This document shows, piece by piece, positions 8,296 through 16,728 of a stretch of 64,000 nt of DNA; the first letter of the stretch is position 1, and the number at the start of each line of letters is the position of its first letter. The translations under genes and the position numbers were made by a program. The stretch spans positions 248,001-312,000 of the forward strand of contig NZ_JBNPWZ010000002.1 of the NCBI RefSeq assembly GCF_050433565.1. The letters are read 5' to 3'. The notes under the pieces were generated by a model, which ran no database searches, was not told the origin of the DNA, and saw nothing but the letters and a program-made list of their open reading frames with translations. Source of the DNA: Ornithinibacillus bavariensis (GTDB lineage Bacteria; Bacillota; Bacilli; Bacillales; Amphibacillaceae).

Positions 8296-9058
8296 TGGTT
8301 CTACTCCCAGCACCAAAATTTTCATACCAATACAGAATTGTCTCTATATAATTCATTGTTTTCTGATTTAAACCTACTACTTTTTCAGATTGTTCTTGGT
8401 CTGGTTTTATTTTCTCCCAATATTTATCTATTAACGAATCCTCCATTTCAAGGTAATCGGATATATATTGCATAATTCTCCTTGCAAGTTCTTGTGACTG
8501 ATATGATTCAATAGGTTCATCAACCATTTCATGTACGTCCTTTAGTAATTCAATCCATTTTTTCGTTTTTTCATCTTCGCTCGTTAAATCAGGTAATTGC
8601 TCCTTAATTATTGATTGCTCATCTTTAGTAAATTGCCGTTCAAGAAATTTTTCTCCGTTTCCATTTTGTATGGACTGAATAATTAGTAATATATCATCTG
8701 CACTAAGATCACCTGTTAAGTGAAGAGAACTTATTATTGCATGCAAACTTCGCTCCATATGCTCTAGTCGTCTTTTCTCTTCCTCAATTTTGTCTAATTC
8801 CATTTCAAATACTTGTTTCCAACGTTCTATTTTTGAATTAACGCTATTTTCTTGAATTATTTCTTTGATATGAGTTAGTCTAAAACCCAATTTTTTTAAA
8901 GCTATAATTTGTTGGAGTATGATTAGGTCGTCTTTTGTATAGTAACGGTAGCCTGCATCAGATTTTGTGGAAGGTTTTAATAAACCAATCTCATCATAAT
9001 AGTGAAGGGTCCGTATGCTAATATTTGTCGCTTTGGAAAGTTGCCCTACTAAATACAT
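8279..9058 (-). CDS. MerR family transcriptional regulator of the SMR operon
   Basis: Protein of 259 residues. The N-terminal winged helix is typical of MerR proteins (YLVGQLSKATNISIRTLHYYD, then GLLKPS and GYRYY), followed by a dimerisation coiled coil (about residues 75-110) and a 140-residue effector-binding region of the TipA/BltR kind without recognised ligand pocket. ATG at 9058 is preferred over ATG at 9067 because AAAGG then lies 9 bases upstream. It is first in the operon, overlaps the SMR gene, and has a MerR-type promoter with a 19-bp spacer directly upstream, so autoregulation and drug-induced activation are likely. Confidence 0.92.
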   Translation of the reverse strand: MYLVGQLSKATNISIRTLHYYDEIGLLKPSTKSDAGYRYYTKDDLIILQQIIALKKLGFRLTHIKEIIQENSVNSKIERWKQVFEMELDKIEEEKRRLEHMERSLHAIISSLHLTGDLSADDILLIIQSIQNGNGEKFLERQFTKDEQSIIKEQLPDLTSEDEKTKKWIELLKDVHEMVDEPIESYQSQELARRIMQYISDYLEMEDSLIDKYWEKIKPDQEQSEKVVGLNQKTMNYIETILYWYENFGAGSRTNDKQD

Positions 9059-9095
9059 AAATATCATCCTTTATTCCATTTTAATTTATAATTAG

Positions 9096-9126
9096 ATAAT
9101 AAACCCTAACGTTAACGTTAGGGCAA
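9096..9126 (-). promoter_or_regulatory. MerR-type promoter with palindromic operator
   Basis: On the minus strand TTGCCC (9121-9126), a 19-bp spacer and TATTAT (9096-9101). Most of the spacer is covered by a perfect 20-bp palindrome CCCTAACGTTAACGTTAGGG (9104-9123). An over-long 19-bp spacer carrying a dyad is the hallmark of MerR-activated promoters. Confidence 0.85.
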
Positions 9127-9323
9127 GATAAAAATTTAATATGTATATTTGTTGATACGCTGATTGTATATTGCATTTCCTAATATCCCAGCAAATAACC
9201 GATTCCTATGCTACTTGTTATTTAACCATTGAGAAGGGAGTACCACTATATATTCCAAGATATAAAATTAATACTAATTTAGACCGCATTCCCTCCATAT
9301 ACATTCTATGGGAGGGGATTTTT

Positions 9324-10169
9324 GTGCGACAGCTAGAAATGTTTTGGGAAAACTTTTTTAACAATGAAAATGAGGAATTTGATTGGTGGAATCGTCTAAA
9401 GACTTTAAATGAATCTCGAAGGGTTAAGATTGCCAGAATCAAGGGGAAAGGACATATTTTCCAGAGGATTAATTTAGGCAATGAAGAAAAATTGTATTAT
9501 CAACTGCATATATCGATGTTAATGAAGCAAGGGAATCATTTTTTTCAGGAAGAGAGAATTATTCCACATCGATTTATATTAAAATCTGACCAAATTATTG
9601 AACATCGTCAAATGGAAGAATATGTACCAAAACAACATCTGGAGAAGTTAGAGCTTGAATCGGAAGCAGTAGATAGAACTATACGATTTACTTATGACCG
9701 AAGAGCAGCCGTCCAATATGCGGAGAGATGGTGGAATAGTTATAATCCAGCTTATCGGAAATTTGAAGTAGACTGCACTAATTATATCTCACAGTGCTTG
9801 AGAGCCGGAGGAGCTCCAATGCGAGGGGCACCAAATCGAAATCAAGGCTGGTGGTATCAAGGGAATAATTGGAGCAATAGTTGGGCGGTTGCCCATGCTT
9901 TGAGATGGTTTCTTTCTGGTTCAACACATGGTCTAAAAGGAACAGAGGTTGAGTCACCTAGTGAATTAATACCAGGTGACGTTATTTGCTACGATTTTGA
10001 AGGGGACGGTAGATGGAATCATAATACCATTGTGGTTGAAAAGGACGCCGATGGAATGCCACTAGTCAATGCTCATACACAAAATAGCCGCCACCGCTAT
10101 TGGTCATATGAGGACTCTTCTGCTTATACGCCAAATATACAATATAAATTTTTCCGTATTGGTGATTAA
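9324..10169 (+). CDS. yhbB: Amidase-domain protein (YhbB-like, Amidase_6)
   Basis: Protein of 281 residues. The C-terminal 160 residues match the putative amidase domain of Bacillus: YDRRAAVQYAERWW, the catalytic-type Cys in FEVDCTNYISQCLRAGG, then WNHNTIVV with the His, and NAHTQNSRHRYWSY. The N-terminal half is family specific. No clear signal peptide, so a cytosolic or late-sporulation role is possible; the family is thought to hydrolyse peptidoglycan-type amides, but this is not shown. GTG at 9324 is taken as start because GGGAGGGG lies 5 bases upstream; an in-frame ATG at 9171 lacks such a site. It precedes trmL as yhbB precedes cspR in B. subtilis. Confidence 0.82.
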   Translation: MRQLEMFWENFFNNENEEFDWWNRLKTLNESRRVKIARIKGKGHIFQRINLGNEEKLYYQLHISMLMKQGNHFFQEERIIPHRFILKSDQIIEHRQMEEYVPKQHLEKLELESEAVDRTIRFTYDRRAAVQYAERWWNSYNPAYRKFEVDCTNYISQCLRAGGAPMRGAPNRNQGWWYQGNNWSNSWAVAHALRWFLSGSTHGLKGTEVESPSELIPGDVICYDFEGDGRWNHNTIVVEKDADGMPLVNAHTQNSRHRYWSYEDSSAYTPNIQYKFFRIGD

Positions 10170-10217
10170 TGCTATAATGATAGAGTTGTACAATAGAAGC
10201 TTAAGGAGATATGAAGT

Positions 10218-10691
10218 GTGAGTTTACATGTCGTATTATATGAACCAGAAATCCCATCTAATACGGGAAATATTGGAAGAACCTGTCTAGCAACAGATAC
10301 TAAGTTACATTTAATCCATCCACTAGGATTTTCTACGGATAGTAAAATGGTTCGAAGAGCTGGACTTGACTATTGGGAACAAGTTGACTTAGAGGAGCAT
10401 AATTCTATCTTTGAGTTATATGAAAAATATCCAAGCGGAAAGTTTTATTATATAGAAAACTTTGGAACAAAACATTATACCGATTTTGACTTTAGTAACA
10501 AGGATGAGGAGTTATTTTTTGTTTTTGGGAAAGAGTCGACTGGAATTCCAAAGGATTTACTGATAGGTAAAGAAGATCAGTGCCTACGAATTCATATGAA
10601 CGATAAGGTAAGATCATTAAATCTATCAAACACAGCAGCAATTATTGTCTATGAGGTATTGAGGCAACAAGGTTTTCCACTTTTAACTTAA
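10218..10691 (+). CDS. trmL: tRNA (cytidine/uridine-34-2'-O)-methyltransferase
   Basis: SPOUT-class methyltransferase of 157 residues that methylates the ribose of the wobble base in leucine tRNAs. Motifs: EPEIPSNTGNIGRTC at the start, the FGKESTGIP loop, and the C-terminal knot RSLNLSNTAAIIVYEV which binds S-adenosylmethionine. GTG start at 10218, AAGGAGAT 8 bases upstream. It corresponds to cspR (trmL) of B. subtilis and follows yhbB with a 48-base gap. Confidence 0.94.
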   Translation: MSLHVVLYEPEIPSNTGNIGRTCLATDTKLHLIHPLGFSTDSKMVRRAGLDYWEQVDLEEHNSIFELYEKYPSGKFYYIENFGTKHYTDFDFSNKDEELFFVFGKESTGIPKDLLIGKEDQCLRIHMNDKVRSLNLSNTAAIIVYEVLRQQGFPLLT

Positions 10692-10754
10692 GGGCGATTA
10701 CAAGAGCGCCTTCTGTTCTAAATATAGGAAATGGCGTTTAAGTAATTTTATAAG

Positions 10755-10797
10755 CCCAAAAAATAAAAGAGCTAGCTCATGTCCTGGGCTAGCTCTC
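10755..10797 (-). terminator. Terminator of the small minus-strand gene
   Basis: AGAGCTAGC (10768-10776) and GCTAGCTCT (10788-10796) form a strong stem. On the minus strand it is followed by TTTATTTTTTGGG, right after the 33-residue gene ending at 10802. Confidence 0.75.
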
Positions 10798-10801
10798 AAC
10801 A

Positions 10802-10903
10802 TTATTGATTTTTCTTTGGTACCCCTGGTTTTGCTTCGTATCCTGCAGTAAAAATAGAAGTTAAAAATACAACTATTACACCTAAAAGTAGTGCTAATTT
10901 CAT
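10802..10903 (-). CDS. Small single-span membrane or secreted peptide, unknown
   Basis: A 33-codon gene: about 20 hydrophobic residues from the start (KLALLLGVIVVFLTSIFTAG) followed by a polar tail YEAKPGVPKKNQ. The ATG at 10903 has a full AAGGAGG site 8 bases upstream and the gene ends in front of a strong terminator, so it is very probably expressed. I do not recognise the family. The hydrophobic stretch could be a membrane anchor or a signal-like sequence. Confidence 0.65.
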   Translation of the reverse strand: MKLALLLGVIVVFLTSIFTAGYEAKPGVPKKNQ

Positions 10904-11114
10904 GAGAGTGGCCTCCTTCAAGTTTTTCAATATGTATGAAAAGACATTATTTGCTGTCCTCATTATATCGAATAAATTCCAGAATGTGAACTAAGAATGG
11001 TTACAAATTTCCGAAATGAAAAGTAAGAAAATTCCCTATCTTTTTATTTTATCTCAATTTTGTTTTAGTACGCATAAGATGTATTGTTTCCCTTGACAAA
11101 ATAAGGTATATTAG

Positions 11115-11143
11115 TTGATGAAGTCATAACTCAGTTCTATAAT
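11115..11143 (+). promoter_or_regulatory. SigA-type promoter of odhAB
   Basis: TTGATG (11115-11120), 17-bp spacer, TATAAT (11138-11143), 65 bases upstream of the odhA start. A perfect TTGACA at 11093-11098 has no good -10 box at normal distance. Confidence 0.6.
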
Positions 11144-11207
11144 TAGAATTGTGTAAAAAAGCCGTAAATTATGCGGAGAAAGTTAACTTCTAATGGGGGT
11201 ATAAGTC

Positions 11208-14042
11208 GTGGCACAAAATGATGAATCTTCACAAAGATTCTGGGGAGAGTTTTATGGTCCTAATATAGGTTATGTTGAAGAACAATATGATCTTTACAAA
11301 GAGGATCCTCAAGCAGTTGATCCATCTCTAAAGGAAATTTTCGATCAACATGGAGCACCTATTTGGTTACAGGCTTCAAATGATATCGTTTACGAAAACG
11401 CTAGCACTTCCATAAATGATGTTAAGAAAATCACCTCAACGGTTAAATTGGTTGAGGCTATTCGTCGTTTCGGTCATTTAGAAGCAAATATTTATCCAGT
11501 TAGTGTTCAAGAAGAAAGAAAGTCTGAGCTATTACATCCAGAAAAATATGGTTTGACAGAAGCAGAATTAAAGGATATTCCTGCATCTTGGGTATGGGAT
11601 AAAGCCCCAGCAGGTGTGGATAATGCTTTAGATGTAGTACGTGAATTAAGAAAATATTATACGGGTTCCATTACGTTTGAATATGATCATGTAGATAGTG
11701 ATGAAGAGCGTGAATGGTTATCAAACTATATCGAATCTGGTAAGGCATATTTAAATCTGTCGAATGATGAGAAAAAACAACTATTAGATCGTCTTGCAAA
11801 CGTAGAAGGATTTGAAGGGTTTTTACAGAAGACATTCGTTGGTCAAAAACGATTCTCCATTGAGGGACTTGAATCTATGGTTCCAATGCTTGATCATGTT
11901 GTTAAGCATGCAATAGCGGACAAAGTGGAACATATAATGATGGGTATGGCACACCGTGGTCGTTTAAGTGTTCTAGCTCATGTTCTCGGAAAACCTATTG
12001 ATAAAATCTTTTCCGAGTTTCACCATTCACCGAATAAAGAATTAATTCCTTCAGAAGGTTCAAGGGGGATTAATTACGGATGGACAGGAGACGTTAAATA
12101 TCACTTTGGTGCTGTGAAGGATGTTAAAGATGGGGAAGAAACGAAAATAAAAATTACTCTAGCTCATAATCCTTCTCATTTAGAATTTGTCAATCCAGTT
12201 GTTGAAGGTTATGCTCGTGCAGCACAGGATAATCGTTCCCAAAGTGGCTATCCTGAACAAGATGTTACAAAGGCAATTCCAGTATTAATTCATGGGGATG
12301 CAGCATTTATTGGTGAGGGTGTAGTTGCAGAAACACTTAACCTAGCAAATTTACCTGGATATTCAACTGGAGGAACCTTACACATCATTGCCAATAACTT
12401 ATTAGGATACACCACTGATCAAAAGGACGGACGTTCAACTAGATATGCTAGTGACCTAGCAAAAGGATTTGAAATTCCAGTAATTCATGTAAATGCAGAT
12501 GATCCAATTGCTTGTGTATCTGCAATTAAGCTTGCTTATGATTATCGTAAGGAATTTCATAAGGATATCCTCATTGATTTAGTCGGTTACCGTCGCTACG
12601 GACATAATGAAATGGATGAGCCAAGGGTAACACAGCCTAAGCTATACAGTATCATTGACAAGCATCCAACTGTTGCCAATGTTTTTGCTCATAACCTAGT
12701 AGAAAAAGGTATTATCAATCGTGAAGAATTTGATAAAATGGTTGCCGAAGTAGAGACGAATCTAAAGGCTATTTATGATGGCATGAGTGAAACTGAGCTT
12801 GCTAAGGTTGAATGTAAGGACATGCCAGACGCCTTAAATACTGATTTAGAAAAATACGAGACAGCTGTTTCAATGGATGAACTTGTAGTTCTTAATGAAG
12901 GATTATTTAATCGTCCAGAGGGATTTACTGAAAATAAGAAGCTGGCGAGAATATTTAAACGTCGCAGAGAGGCTTTACAAGAAGGAAACACGGTAGACTG
13001 GGGAGCTGGTGAGGCTTTAGCCTACGGTTCTATTCTTAAAGATGGTATTCCAATTCGTTTAACCGGTCAAGACTCTGAACGTGGTACTTTCGCACACAGA
13101 CATGCTGTATTGAACGATGCTGTCACGAATGAAAAATATAGTATATTTCACGGCTTAGATGCTAAGGCGTCCTTTGATATTCGTAACAGCCCATTATCTG
13201 AGGCAGCAGTATTAGGATTTGAATATGGTTACAGTGTTCAGTCACCTAATACACTAGTACTTTGGGAAGCTCAATTCGGAGACTTTGCTAATGCAGCACA
13301 AGTTATTTTTGATCAATTTATTTCTGCTGCACGTGCAAAATGGGGAGAAAAATCTAACATGGTTTTATTGCTTCCTCATGGATATGAAGGTCAAGGTCCA
13401 GAACACTCAAGTGCAAGACTAGAGCGCTTCTTACAAATGGCGGCAGAGAATAACTGGATTGTAGCGTATGTAACATCATCAGCACAATTCTTCCACTTAA
13501 TACGTAGGCAGGCAGCATTACGTGATAAGGAGGAAGCTCGTCCATTAGTCTTAATGACACCAAAGAGTAGCTTACTTCGCAATCAAAGAGTTGCATCAGA
13601 CGCGGTAGAATTTACTGAAGGTAAATTCCAACCATTACGTAATCAACCAAATCTAAAAGTAAGTAAAAAGAATGCTAAACGCTTACTAATTGGTTCTGGA
13701 AAAGTAATGATAGATATTGAAGAAACGATTGATCAATCAGGGGAAAAATTTGATTGGTTACGTGCTGTTCGACTAGAGCAAATTTATCCTTTCCCTAAAA
13801 AGGAATTAGAGAAGATTGTAAGTGAACTTCCAAATCTTGAAGAAATTGTCTGGGTTCAAGAAGAGCCTAAGAATATGGGCGCTTGGAGCTTTGTAGAGGA
13901 ACGTTTACGCGAATTATTAAAGCAAGGGCAAACGCTACGCTATATCGGTCGTCCAGATCGTTCAGCACCAGCTGTTGGTGATCCAAACGTGCATAAGGCA
14001 GAACAAGAAAACATTGTGCAACAAGCAATTAACCGACTTTAG
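11208..14042 (+). CDS. odhA: 2-oxoglutarate dehydrogenase E1 component
   Basis: Thiamine-diphosphate enzyme of 944 residues, the same length as recalled for the B. subtilis protein. It decarboxylates 2-oxoglutarate and transfers the succinyl group to OdhB lipoamide in the citric acid cycle. Visible: the N-terminal FYGPNIGYVEEQY segment, HRGRLSVLAHVLGKP, the ThDP-binding motif from GDAAFIGEGVVAETLNL (about residue 361) to the later Asn, and the C-terminal transketolase part with LPHGYEGQGPEHSSAR. GTG start at 11208 with GGGGGT upstream. It is the first gene of the odhAB operon; the E3 gene is not here. Confidence 0.97.
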   Translation: MAQNDESSQRFWGEFYGPNIGYVEEQYDLYKEDPQAVDPSLKEIFDQHGAPIWLQASNDIVYENASTSINDVKKITSTVKLVEAIRRFGHLEANIYPVSVQEERKSELLHPEKYGLTEAELKDIPASWVWDKAPAGVDNALDVVRELRKYYTGSITFEYDHVDSDEEREWLSNYIESGKAYLNLSNDEKKQLLDRLANVEGFEGFLQKTFVGQKRFSIEGLESMVPMLDHVVKHAIADKVEHIMMGMAHRGRLSVLAHVLGKPIDKIFSEFHHSPNKELIPSEGSRGINYGWTGDVKYHFGAVKDVKDGEETKIKITLAHNPSHLEFVNPVVEGYARAAQDNRSQSGYPEQDVTKAIPVLIHGDAAFIGEGVVAETLNLANLPGYSTGGTLHIIANNLLGYTTDQKDGRSTRYASDLAKGFEIPVIHVNADDPIACVSAIKLAYDYRKEFHKDILIDLVGYRRYGHNEMDEPRVTQPKLYSIIDKHPTVANVFAHNLVEKGIINREEFDKMVAEVETNLKAIYDGMSETELAKVECKDMPDALNTDLEKYETAVSMDELVVLNEGLFNRPEGFTENKKLARIFKRRREALQEGNTVDWGAGEALAYGSILKDGIPIRLTGQDSERGTFAHRHAVLNDAVTNEKYSIFHGLDAKASFDIRNSPLSEAAVLGFEYGYSVQSPNTLVLWEAQFGDFANAAQVIFDQFISAARAKWGEKSNMVLLLPHGYEGQGPEHSSARLERFLQMAAENNWIVAYVTSSAQFFHLIRRQAALRDKEEARPLVLMTPKSSLLRNQRVASDAVEFTEGKFQPLRNQPNLKVSKKNAKRLLIGSGKVMIDIEETIDQSGEKFDWLRAVRLEQIYPFPKKELEKIVSELPNLEEIVWVQEEPKNMGAWSFVEERLRELLKQGQTLRYIGRPDRSAPAVGDPNVHKAEQENIVQQAINRL

Positions 14043-14054
14043 GAGGAGATTCCA

Positions 14055-15293
14055 GTGAAAGAAATTATTGTACCCGAACTTGCCGAATCCATTACAGAAG
14101 GAACAATCGCTCAGTGGCTTATTAAAGTAGGAGATCGCGTTGAAAAAGGCGATCCAGTCGTCGAATTGGAGACAGATAAAGTAAACGTGGAGGTTAATTC
14201 CGAAGTATCCGGTGTTATCACTGAATTCGTTAAAGAAGAAGGAGATGACGTCGTAGTTGGGGATGTAATTGCAAAGGTTAGTGAAGAAGGTGGAGCTACT
14301 GCTGAACCTGTGCAAGAAGAAGCACCAGCACCTGCTGTAAAAAGTGAAACTCCAAAGGCTGATCCAGCGCCAAAGGTAGAGGAACAATCAGCTTCGAAGC
14401 ATGATGTAGTTGCATCACCTGCAGCAAGAAAACGAGCTCGTGAATTAAATATTGATTTAAGTACAGTAGTAACGCGTGATCCACTTGGTCGTGTACGTTC
14501 TGAGGATGTCGAAGCTGCTGCAAGTGCACCAAAACAAGCACCAGCACCTGCTAAACAAGCTGCTCCTAAGGCAGAAGTAACAGAATTTACAAAGCCTGTA
14601 GAGCGTGTGAAAATGTCACGTCGCCGTCAAACAATTGCTAATCGTCTTGTTGAAGCGCAGCATACTGCTGCTATGCTAACTACTTTCAATGAAGTAGACC
14701 TTACGAATGTTATGAAGCTTCGTAGTGAGCGTAAGGATAAATTCATGGAAAAGCACGGCGTTAAACTTGGTTTTATGTCATTCTTTACGAAAGCAGTAGT
14801 TGGAGCATTAAAGGACTTCCCACTGCTTAATGCAGAAATCCAAGGAACAGATCTTGTTATTAAAAAGTTCTATGATATTGGTATTGCTGTATCTACTGAC
14901 GATGGTTTAGTCGTACCTGTTGTACGTGATGCTGATCGATTAGATTTTGCTGGTGTTGAGCGTGAAATTGCAAATCTAGGTAAGAAAGCTCGTGACAAAC
15001 AATTAGGGCTAAGCGATCTTCAAGGTGGAACATTTACCATAACAAACGGTGGTACATTTGGATCTATGCTATCTACTCCTATCTTGAATGCACCACAGGT
15101 TGGTATTTTAGGGATGCACAACATCATTAAGCGTCCAATCGCAATGCCAGATAATTCTATCGAAGTTCGTCCTATGATGTATCTTGCTTTATCCTATGAC
15201 CACAGAATAGTTGATGGTAAAGAAGCAGTACAGTTCTTAGTACGAGTGAAACAGTTATTAGAAGATCCATATGATTTATTATTAGAAGGATAA
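14055..15293 (+). CDS. odhB: Dihydrolipoyllysine succinyltransferase (2-oxoglutarate dehydrogenase E2)
   Basis: Protein of 412 residues forming the core of the 2-oxoglutarate dehydrogenase complex. Order of parts: lipoyl domain (residues 1-77, lipoylated Lys42 in ETDKVNV), Ala/Pro-rich linker, E3-binding domain (about 117-155, ASPAARKRARELNID), second linker, and catalytic domain with His383 and Asp387 in SYDHRIVDG. GTG start at 14055 with AGGAGGAG upstream, 12 bases after the odhA stop. A strong terminator follows. Confidence 0.97.
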   Translation: MKEIIVPELAESITEGTIAQWLIKVGDRVEKGDPVVELETDKVNVEVNSEVSGVITEFVKEEGDDVVVGDVIAKVSEEGGATAEPVQEEAPAPAVKSETPKADPAPKVEEQSASKHDVVASPAARKRARELNIDLSTVVTRDPLGRVRSEDVEAAASAPKQAPAPAKQAAPKAEVTEFTKPVERVKMSRRRQTIANRLVEAQHTAAMLTTFNEVDLTNVMKLRSERKDKFMEKHGVKLGFMSFFTKAVVGALKDFPLLNAEIQGTDLVIKKFYDIGIAVSTDDGLVVPVVRDADRLDFAGVEREIANLGKKARDKQLGLSDLQGGTFTITNGGTFGSMLSTPILNAPQVGILGMHNIIKRPIAMPDNSIEVRPMMYLALSYDHRIVDGKEAVQFLVRVKQLLEDPYDLLLEG

Positions 15294-15300
15294 TATAAAA

Positions 15301-15338
15301 AAACCTGCCATGACAATATGTTATGGCAGGTTTTTTTA
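15301..15338 (+). terminator. Terminator of odhAB
   Basis: Perfect 11-bp stem AAACCTGCCAT / ATGGCAGGTTT followed by a T run. Confidence 0.93.
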
Positions 15339-15393
15339 TGCAAATATTGCTGCGATGAATATGAATATTTGTTTAGTGGGGGACTAAATTTCC

Positions 15394-15424
15394 AGGAACT
15401 TAGTAAAAAATTTTCTAAGTTCCT
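15394..15424 (+). promoter_or_regulatory. Inverted repeat in the nucleoside transporter leader
   Basis: AGGAACTTAG / CTAAGTTCCT (10-bp perfect arms, 11-base loop), about 65 bases before the transporter start. The following GTTATTTCAG is a poor T tract, so it may be an operator, an RNA hairpin or a weak attenuator. Confidence 0.4.
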
Positions 15425-15487
15425 GTTATTTCAGCAATACTTGGGGACAACTAAAACCGAAACTATATTTGTATAGGGGGAAACTTT

Positions 15488-16675
15488 ATGGATATTCTTC
15501 TTGGAATTTTAGCAATAATAGTTGTCCTTGGGCTTTCATACTTACTCTCCAATGACCGAAGCAAAATAAATTACCGTGGTATAGGTATAATGATTCTAGT
15601 ACAACTACTTATTACTTGGTTTATGTTTTCAACAACAATTGGTCAAAGCATAATCAATGGTATATCTGCAGTTTTTAATAAACTAATTGCATTTGGAAAG
15701 GCAGGAATTGATTTTATTCTTGGTGGTGTAGTAGAAAAAGAAGGCGGCGTCTTTTTCTTTGATGTTCTCTTATTAATTGTATTCTTTGCTACACTCTTAT
15801 CAGTCCTTACCTATTTGAAGATTTTGCCAATCATTATTAAATATATTGGTGGGATTATCTCAAAAATAACAGGATTACCGAGGGTAGAATCCTTCAATGC
15901 GGTTAATAGTATTTTCTTTGGTCAGTCTGAAGCTTTAATTGCAATTCGGTCACAATTTCATCATTTAAATGCTAACCGATTATATATTGTTAGTGCTTCA
16001 GCGATGGGATCTGTATCAGCATCAATTATTGGTGCCTACATTCAAATGCTTCCAGCAGAATATGTTCTTGTTGCTTTACCTCTTAATATGTTTAGCGCAT
16101 TAATTGTTGCATCAATTATTGCACCTGTTTACGTTTCCAAACAGGATGATAAAGTCGACATTACGGATGTTTCCAACGAAAATAGTATTTTTGAAGCAAT
16201 GGGTAATGGTGCTCTAGAAGGAGGGAAAATAGCATTAATAGTCGCTACCATGTTAGTAGCTTTTATAGCATCACTTGAATTAGTGAACTGGATTATTCAA
16301 GCTATTTTTGCTGGTGTTACTTTACAGCAAATACTCGGCTATGTATTAGCACCAATTGGTTATTTAATGGGTATACCAGCGAATGAAGTACTAGAATCTG
16401 GTGCAATCATGGGAACGAAAATCGTAACGAATGAGTTTGTAGCGATGCTTGAGTTTCAACCGATGCTTGAAACAGTCTCGGAAAAAACAATCGGAATTGT
16501 AACGGTGTTTTTAACAAGCTTTGCTAATTTTTCATCCATTGGGATTATAGCTGGAACAGTTCAAGGGATTGATCGTGAAAAAGGGGGACAAGTATCAAGG
16601 TTTGGATTAAAGCTTTTACTCGGGGCAACATTAGCATCCATTCTGTCAGCAACTATTGCTGGTTTGTTCATATGA
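15488..16675 (+). CDS. NupC-family concentrative nucleoside transporter
   Basis: Membrane protein of 395 residues with the CNT family pattern: N-terminal helices, the GVVEKEGGVFFFDVL and FNAVNSIFFGQSEA segments (the GQSEAL motif), SASAMGSVSASIIGAYI, and the C-terminal SFANFSSIGIIAGTVQGI. Imports nucleosides with a proton or sodium ion. Length matches NupC/NupG of Bacillus; which nucleosides are carried cannot be told. ATG at 15488 with AGGGGG upstream. No guanine riboswitch core was found upstream. Confidence 0.93.
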   Translation: MDILLGILAIIVVLGLSYLLSNDRSKINYRGIGIMILVQLLITWFMFSTTIGQSIINGISAVFNKLIAFGKAGIDFILGGVVEKEGGVFFFDVLLLIVFFATLLSVLTYLKILPIIIKYIGGIISKITGLPRVESFNAVNSIFFGQSEALIAIRSQFHHLNANRLYIVSASAMGSVSASIIGAYIQMLPAEYVLVALPLNMFSALIVASIIAPVYVSKQDDKVDITDVSNENSIFEAMGNGALEGGKIALIVATMLVAFIASLELVNWIIQAIFAGVTLQQILGYVLAPIGYLMGIPANEVLESGAIMGTKIVTNEFVAMLEFQPMLETVSEKTIGIVTVFLTSFANFSSIGIIAGTVQGIDREKGGQVSRFGLKLLLGATLASILSATIAGLFI

Positions 16676-16696
16676 GTTACTTCTATTTAACAAAAC

Positions 16697-16728
16697 AAAA
16701 CCCATTTGTTAATCAACAGATGGGTTTT
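16697..16728. terminator. Shared terminator between nucleoside transporter and MATE gene
   Basis: AAAACCCATTTGTT / AACAGATGGGTTTT stem, A-rich on one side and T-rich on the other, able to work in both directions. It includes the last codons of the minus-strand MATE gene. Confidence 0.8.

Noticed and set aside
11093..11098. Perfect TTGACA as -35 of odhA
   Set aside because: No usable -10 at 16-18 bp; the TTGATG/TATAAT pair downstream is better.
13962..14547. Open frames opposite the odhA end and the odhB linker
   Set aside because: Shadows of the Ala/Pro/Lys-rich odhB linker codons without ribosome sites.
15339..15487. Purine riboswitch before the nucleoside transporter
   Set aside because: The conserved core of the guanine/adenine aptamer is not present; only a simple inverted repeat is seen.
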